Positions 60,526 to 64,000 of a stretch of 64,000 bases of DNA are shown one piece after another. Origin of the DNA: Methylobacterium sp. NMS14P. Lineage in GTDB: Bacteria; Pseudomonadota; Alphaproteobacteria; Rhizobiales; Beijerinckiaceae. The stretch covers positions 62,001 to 126,000 of the forward strand of contig NZ_CP087107.1 of NCBI RefSeq assembly GCF_028583545.1, in the 5' to 3' direction. The position numbers were made by a program, and so were the translations under genes. The first letter of the stretch is position 1, and each line of letters begins with the position of its first letter. Below the pieces are notes generated by a model that made no database searches, was not told where the DNA came from, and saw only the letters and a program-made list of their open reading frames with translations.

Positions 60526-62163
60526 TCACCGTCGCCATATCGCGTTCTGGTCAATCCTCAGGAGCAGCGTGACTGGCACGAGACCGATCGATACGATGAG
60601 AACGGCGGCGACGGCGCCATCCTCGTAAGTGCCGCGTGCCGCCTCGCCGTAGAGATACGTGCTCAATGTCTCGACGTTGAGCGGGCGTAGGAGCAGCGTC
60701 ACCGGCAATTCCTTGGCGATGTCGACGAAGGCCAGCAGCCCGCCGCTCAGCACCGCAGGCCACGCCAGGGGGATCTGCACGGTGGCGAGCGTGGCGAGCC
60801 GCCCGCGCCCCAGGACCCGGGCGGCGTCGGATATGGTGTGCGGGATCCGCGCTAGGCCGGCCTCGCTGGCGCCGACCGTCACGGTCAGGAAGCGCAGAGT
60901 GTAGGCGATGACCAGCGCGGCGCCCGTACCGAGCCCCACCGAGACGGTGGCGAGGCCCGCCTCGAACAACCCGGAATCGATCAGCGCCAGGGGGCCGAGC
61001 AACCCCACTGCCAGCACGGTGCCGGGCATGGCGTAGCCGAGCCCCGCCGCGCGGATCAGCGCGCGCCCGGCTCGGGCGCTCAACAGGAACGGCGCCGCCG
61101 CGACCAGCAGGCCGACCAGCACCGTCACCCCCGTCGCGAGGCTCGCGTAGAGGATGGTATTGCGGGTCTGGACCGCCAGCGTGTCGGGCCACCCGGCGCC
61201 CGCGATCCGCCGCCATGCCTCGAAGGCGAGGTAGCCCGCAGGCAGCAGGAAGCCGAGGACGACCGGCGCCGTGCCGAGGGCCACGGCGGTTCCGGCGCGC
61301 CAGCCGGAGAGCCCGCGCCGCGTGACCGCCGCGTTCCGGCGGGCGCTGCCGGCGTAGCCGCGCCCGCCCCGGGCCAGCCGCTCCAGGCCGACGAGGGCGA
61401 CGACGCAGGTGAGCATCACCAGCGCGATCTGCGCCGCGCCGGGCAGATCGGAGCGGTTCACCCAGGTCGCGTAGACCTGTACGGTCAAGGTGCGCACGCC
61501 CAGGAACTCGGCAGCGCCGACATCGTTCAGCGCCTCCATCAGGGCGAGGCCGGTGCCGAGCGCCACCGCCGGGCGGGCAAGCGGCAGGGCGATCCGCAGG
61601 AAGCTGCGGTACGGCCCGGCGCCGAGCATCCGCGCGGCCTCCAGCAACGTGCCCGCCTGCATCAGGAAGAGCGCCCGCGTCGGCAGGTAGACGTAAGGAT
61701 ACAGGACGAAGCCGAGGAGCAGGATGCAGCCCGGCAGCGACCGCAGGTCCGGTAGGGGCAGGTCGCGGGGGCTCGGCAGGCCGAGCAGGCTCCGCAGCCC
61801 GCCCTGTAGCGGCCCGAGGGGATGCAGCAGGTCGAGATAGGCGTAGGCCACCACATAGGTCGGCATCGCCAGCGGCAGAAGCAGAGCGCCTTCCAGGACG
61901 CGGCGGCCGGGGAAGTCGAAGGCCGAGACCAGCCACGCGGTCCCGGTCCCGAGCCCGATCACCAGGAGGCCGACGCCCGCCAGCAGGAGGGCGGTGTCGC
62001 GGATCGCCTGCGGCAACACGTAGGCGGCCAGATGCGGCCAGAGTTCGCTGCCGCCACCTAGGGCCGCGAGCCCCAGGGAGATGACCGGCGAGAGCAGCAG
62101 CGCCGCCAGCGCCGTCGCGCCCGCCCAGCCGAGACCGCGCGCCGCCGCCATCCTCGTCCGCAC
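60526..62163 (-). CDS. Ferric iron ABC transporter permease (FbpB/AfuB-like)
   Basis: A 545-residue permease made of two fused halves, each with about six helices and its own EAA loop: LPLARPAVALGTGLALMEALNDVGAAEFLG (about 190-220) and IPLAWPAVLSGGLLAFVDIAKELPVTLLLR (about 470-500). The ELPVTLLLRP text is a hallmark of iron(III) permeases. It is the last gene of the minus-strand order ATPase, binding protein, permease, 4 bases after the binding-protein stop, so it is cotranscribed. Confidence 0.93.
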   Translation of the reverse strand: MRTRMAAARGLGWAGATALAALLLSPVISLGLAALGGGSELWPHLAAYVLPQAIRDTALLLAGVGLLVIGLGTGTAWLVSAFDFPGRRVLEGALLLPLAMPTYVVAYAYLDLLHPLGPLQGGLRSLLGLPSPRDLPLPDLRSLPGCILLLGFVLYPYVYLPTRALFLMQAGTLLEAARMLGAGPYRSFLRIALPLARPAVALGTGLALMEALNDVGAAEFLGVRTLTVQVYATWVNRSDLPGAAQIALVMLTCVVALVGLERLARGGRGYAGSARRNAAVTRRGLSGWRAGTAVALGTAPVVLGFLLPAGYLAFEAWRRIAGAGWPDTLAVQTRNTILYASLATGVTVLVGLLVAAAPFLLSARAGRALIRAAGLGYAMPGTVLAVGLLGPLALIDSGLFEAGLATVSVGLGTGAALVIAYTLRFLTVTVGASEAGLARIPHTISDAARVLGRGRLATLATVQIPLAWPAVLSGGLLAFVDIAKELPVTLLLRPLNVETLSTYLYGEAARGTYEDGAVAAVLIVSIGLVPVTLLLRIDQNAIWRR

Positions 62164-62167
62164 GGGT

Positions 62168-63193
62168 TCAGTTGTCGAAACCGACCTTGTCGACGAGCAG
62201 GCTCGCCGCCTTGCGGCTGCGGGCGATCTCCAGCAGCGGCGTCCGATCGATGGTCAGGGTGCCGAGGCTCGCGAGCAGCGGGTCGATCGCGGCGCCGGCC
62301 TTCACGGGATACTCGTAGTCGGCGTTGGCGTAGACCGCCTGCGCCTCGTCGGAGACGAGGTATTCGAGGAACTTCACCGCTTCCTCGCGGTTGGGCGCCG
62401 CCTTGGCGACGACGGCGCCCGAGACGTTCACATGGGTGCCGCCGTCCTCGAAGGTCGGGAGCACGACCTTGATCGCCTGGCCCCATTTCTGCTGGTCCGG
62501 TCCGCCGCGCCCCGAGCGCATCAGCCCGACATAGTAGGAATTCCCGAGACCGACCTCGCAGAGGTCGGCGGCGATGTCCCGGGCCACGTCGCGGTCACCG
62601 CCCGCCGCCTTCCGCGCGAGATTGGCCTTCAGCCCGCGCAGCCACGCTTCGGTCTTCTCCGCGCCGTGGCGGACGAGGAAGGCCGAGATCAGCGCGGTGT
62701 TGTAGGGGTGCTGTCCCGAGCGTAGGCACACCTGTCCCTTCCACTGCGGATCGGCGAGGGACTCGTAGGTCGCGGCGGTGAGGCCCGAGAGGTTCTCGTC
62801 GGCATAGAGCACGCGGGCGCGCATCGAGAGGGCGAACCACCGGCCTCCGGCGTCGCGCAGGGGCGCGGGCACCGCCGCCTCCAGCGCGGGCGAGCGCACC
62901 GGCTGGGCGAGATCGCGGTCCACGAGTTCGATCAGGTTGCCGATATCGACCGTCATGAGGATGTCGGCGGAGGAGCGGGCGCCCTCGGCGGCGACGCGCT
63001 CGGCGAGGCCCTTCTCCACGAAAACCGTGTTCACCTTGACGCCGCTCTTGGCGGTGTAGGCTTCGAGCAGGGGGCGGATCAGGCCAGGTTCCCGCGTCGT
63101 GTAGAGGTTCACCTCCGCCGCGTGGGCAGTCGCGCCGAGGCCGAGCGAGAGAGCGAGGCCGGACCAGGCACACTTTCTGGAGAGAGGTGACAC
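62168..63193 (-). CDS. Ferric iron ABC transporter substrate-binding protein (FbpA/FutA-like)
   Basis: Periplasmic iron-binding protein of about 341 residues. The signal peptide ALSLGLGATAHA ends before EVNLYTTREPGLIRPLLEAY, the family start. Conserved segments are SSADILMTVDIGNLIELVD, FALSMRARVLYADENLS, WKGQVCLRSGQHPYNTALIS, LCEVGLGNSYYVGLMRSG (paired Tyr that usually ligate Fe3+) and GGTHVNVSGAVVAKAAPN. The GTG at 63193 was chosen because AAGGGGG lies about 9 bases upstream; a longer form from 63253 or 63235 would place extra residues before the signal peptide. Confidence 0.92.
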   Translation of the reverse strand: MSPLSRKCAWSGLALSLGLGATAHAAEVNLYTTREPGLIRPLLEAYTAKSGVKVNTVFVEKGLAERVAAEGARSSADILMTVDIGNLIELVDRDLAQPVRSPALEAAVPAPLRDAGGRWFALSMRARVLYADENLSGLTAATYESLADPQWKGQVCLRSGQHPYNTALISAFLVRHGAEKTEAWLRGLKANLARKAAGGDRDVARDIAADLCEVGLGNSYYVGLMRSGRGGPDQQKWGQAIKVVLPTFEDGGTHVNVSGAVVAKAAPNREEAVKFLEYLVSDEAQAVYANADYEYPVKAGAAIDPLLASLGTLTIDRTPLLEIARSRKAASLLVDKVGFDN

Positions 63194-63263
63194 GGAAAAA
63201 CCCCCTTCATCGAACGATGCATAGGGGTTATACATGGAAGCATTGCATCGCAAGAAAGTTTTG

Positions 63264-63280
63264 TTTTTAAATATTCTAAT
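63264..63280. promoter_or_regulatory. Possible Irr-type iron control element
   Basis: TTTTTAA-ATA-TTCTAAT matches 11 of 14 positions of TTTAGAA-N3-TTCTAAA, in the AT-rich segment between the ATPase stop and the binding-protein start. The same half-site is seen before the TonB receptor gene. Tentative. Confidence 0.3.
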
Positions 63281-64000
63281 TCATCGAGGGATCGTCTTCG
63301 CGCGCTCCTCTCGCTGGGAAGATATGGACCTGCTCCGGCAGGAGGTGGATGCCGACTTCGTCTCCGGGAACGGCCGCCGGCGGGAGGTGGAGACGCAGCG
63401 GCGCGTCGAGACCGGCAACCGCGAGATCCAGGCGCAGGCGCGGTCCCGCGAAGGTGCGGCCGAGGACGGCGGCGCGCGCCCCGTCCCCCGCCGGTCCGGG
63501 CGGGGGCCCGAGGCGGATCGCTTCCGGGCGAAGGCACACCGTCACACCCCCGTCCGGCACGGCGCCGGGCCGGGGCAGGGGACCGAGCGGCGTCGCGATG
63601 CGGTCGCCCGCCGCCCAGCCCGGAATCTCGATGATCTCGCCGAGCGCCCTGGCGGCGAAAGGCGTCTCCGGCTTGCCGTAGATCGCCTCGGGCGTGCCGG
63701 ATTGGACGATCCGGCCCCGGTGGATCAGGACGATGCGGTTCGCGAAGGCCACGGCCTCCGCAGCGTCGTGGGTCACGAGGAGCGCGCCGGTCCGGTCCCG
63801 GCGCAGGACGGCGAGGGTATCGGCGCGGACGTGATCGCGGGTGCCGGCATCGAGGTTCGAGAACGGCTCGTCGAGGAGCAGGACCCGCGGGCGCGGGGCC
63901 AGGGCGCGGGCGAGCGCCACCCGCTGCGCCTCGCCGCCCGACAGGGTGCCCGGATAGCTGTCGGCCCGGTGCGCCAAGCCCACCTGTTCGAGCCGCTCGC
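63276..64000 (-). CDS. Ferric iron ABC transporter ATPase (FbpC-like), N-terminus beyond window
   Basis: Partial; the reading frame stays open to the window edge (ERLEQVGLAHRAD...). Visible are the ABC signature GTLSGGEAQRVALARALAPRP, Walker B VLLLDEPFSNLD, the H-loop LVTHDAAEAVAFANRIVLI, and a C-terminal TOBE-like regulatory domain (VTVCLRPEAIRLGPP...HLLPEQVHIF). The Walker A part lies outside. It belongs with the FbpA/FbpB-like genes downstream on the same strand, and the tail type is that of iron(III)/putrescine/molybdate importer ATPases. Confidence 0.92.
   Translation of the reverse strand, partial: ERLEQVGLAHRADSYPGTLSGGEAQRVALARALAPRPRVLLLDEPFSNLDAGTRDHVRADTLAVLRRDRTGALLVTHDAAEAVAFANRIVLIHRGRIVQSGTPEAIYGKPETPFAARALGEIIEIPGWAAGDRIATPLGPLPRPGAVPDGGVTVCLRPEAIRLGPPPGPAGDGARAAVLGRTFAGPRLRLDLAVAGLDAPLRLHLPPAAVPGDEVGIHLLPEQVHIFPARGAREDDPSMN

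Noticed and set aside
60099..60690. Short plus-strand open frames after the Crp/Fnr gene
   Set aside because: Composition-driven, with no motifs; part of this stretch lies antisense to the end of the iron permease gene.

Overview
The window is GC-rich (roughly 70 %) alphaproteobacterial DNA. The best guess is a Methylobacterium-like member of the Hyphomicrobiales (Rhizobiales). This rests on codon and base composition, an HWE-type histidine kinase, chemoreceptors with an Ala/Gly-rich GFALDxGxG-type tail, and palindromic intergenic repeats of a kind common in that group. It is an inference from family knowledge; no rRNA or tRNA gene is present to settle it.

Region 1 (1-8.1 kb) is chemosensory: a chemoreceptor with a damaged 5' end, a small helical unknown, and the minus-strand run cheA > cheW > chemoreceptor > cheW. 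No cheR, cheB or cheY is visible, the second receptor has lost its C-terminal tail by a 14-bp duplication, and short tandem repeats lie in linkers and in front of a cheW. Region 2 (8.8-13.5 kb) is a MarR-controlled efflux operon (AaeB-like FUSC protein, AaeX, AaeA-like periplasmic protein) with a catechol-dioxygenase-like VOC protein. Region 3 (13.5-19.4 kb) holds a repeat element, a TonB-dependent siderophore receptor, a divergent SDR/ArsR pair and a decayed IS3-family element.

Region 4 (19.4-39.4 kb) is a large organic-acid catabolic island. An IclR regulator faces a minus-strand run of two MFS carriers, a YdiJ-like FAD/Fe-S D-2-hydroxyacid dehydrogenase, a DUF1932 dehydrogenase, an RraA/LigK-like aldolase, an SMP-30 lactonase and two Tat-exported LigI-like hydrolases. 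Further on, a LysR regulator faces a plus-strand operon of a 2-hydroxycarboxylate transporter, a CitE-like lyase, a class III CoA-transferase, a third Tat-exported LigI-like hydrolase and a frameshifted MmgE/PrpD protein. A DHA2-type MFS exporter lies between. The likely theme is lactone or hydroxy-di/tricarboxylic acids brought to pyruvate, acetyl-CoA or oxoacids.

Region 5 (39.5-52.2 kb) is surface-related: a BrkB/YihY membrane protein, a GH16 glycanase with C-terminal DUF5648-like repeats, an 870-residue tandem-repeat protein, a PrsD/PrsE-like type I secretion ATPase and adaptor, and a large multi-PAS HWE kinase next to the stub of a response regulator.

Region 6 (52.4-60.1 kb) is the strongest candidate for an undescribed system. 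It combines an SsuABC/TauABC-like importer, whose binding protein carries a C-terminal NosL-like domain, with a DUF971 protein, an AprA-like flavoprotein, a small two-cluster ferredoxin and a HEAT-repeat protein. All are in one minus-strand run facing a Crp/Fnr regulator. Region 7 (60.5-64 kb) is an FbpABC-type ferric iron importer cut by the window edge. No CRISPR array, tRNA, rRNA or intact insertion sequence was seen.
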